Assembly: GCA_049598145.1 (NCBI GenBank)
Contig: JBMYNJ010000086.1
Coordinates: 1-5,674 of the forward strand
From: WTJH01 sp049598145
GTDB taxonomy: Bacteria > Bacteroidota > Bacteroidia > Flavobacteriales > Flavobacteriaceae
Reading direction: 5' to 3'
Length of the DNA: 5,674 nucleotides
Both the position numbers and the translations under genes were made by a program. Positions 5,666 to 5,674 of the stretch are shown here, piece after piece. Position 1 is the first letter of the stretch. Each line of letters opens with the position of its first letter. The notes under the pieces are model-generated. The model had not been told where the DNA came from. It searched no databases and saw nothing but the letters and a program-made list of their open reading frames with translations.

Positions 5666-5674
5666 ATGGATGAA
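5666..5674 (+). CDS. Start of a downstream gene, probably replicative helicase dnaB (partial)
   Basis: Only ATG GAT GAA (Met-Asp-Glu) is visible before the window ends, so the product cannot be identified from its own sequence. Two things support a true start: a complete promoter ends four bases upstream, and the plus strand carries no other gene after accA. The suggestion of dnaB rests on remembered flavobacterial gene order, in which the replicative helicase gene follows accA. It is an inference from context. Confidence 0.4.

Overview
The window looks like a chromosomal segment of a Bacteroidota bacterium, most probably class Flavobacteriia. Three things point there. Several genes are preceded by the Bacteroidota promoter signature (TTG, a spacer of about 17-24 bases, then TAnnTTTG). 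Gene starts lack clear Shine-Dalgarno sequences. The gene set and order (split transketolase divergent from tgt - LptF/LptG-type permease - EamA transporter - accA - probable dnaB) matches what I recall of flavobacterial chromosomes. All named genes are core housekeeping functions. I see no mobile element, CRISPR array, RNA gene or defence-like cassette.

Layout. Positions 1-502 (minus) hold the start of the C-terminal transketolase subunit, cut by the window edge. Positions 518-1363 (minus) hold the complete N-terminal subunit, 15 bases upstream of it, so the two form one operon. Positions 1364-1508 are a divergent control region with two tandem minus-strand promoters, a perfect 8-bp inverted repeat and a plus-strand promoter that abuts the tgt start codon. 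On the plus strand, tgt (1509-2639), an LptF/LptG-type permease (2636-3709) and an EamA-family transporter (3696-4595) overlap end to start and look translationally coupled. After 31 bases with a possible internal promoter comes accA (4627-5580), which contains a 10-N assembly gap. The last 94 bases carry a strong promoter and the first three codons of a gene that is probably dnaB.

How the genes relate. The transketolase pair serves the non-oxidative pentose phosphate pathway. Tgt inserts the queuine precursor into tRNA wobble positions. The permease belongs to the LPS export machine. AccA is half of the carboxyltransferase of acetyl-CoA carboxylase, the first step of fatty acid synthesis. 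LPS export and fatty acid synthesis are both envelope functions, but the cluster is better read as a conserved housekeeping neighbourhood than as one pathway.

I found no convincing undescribed system. The observations most worth a second look are: a Tgt in which all three zinc-binding cysteines are replaced while the histidine ligand and catalytic aspartates remain; promoters placed so that tgt and the last gene would give leaderless mRNAs; a palindrome between the divergent promoters; and an accA gap whose 10-N length does not fit the expected protein sequence.
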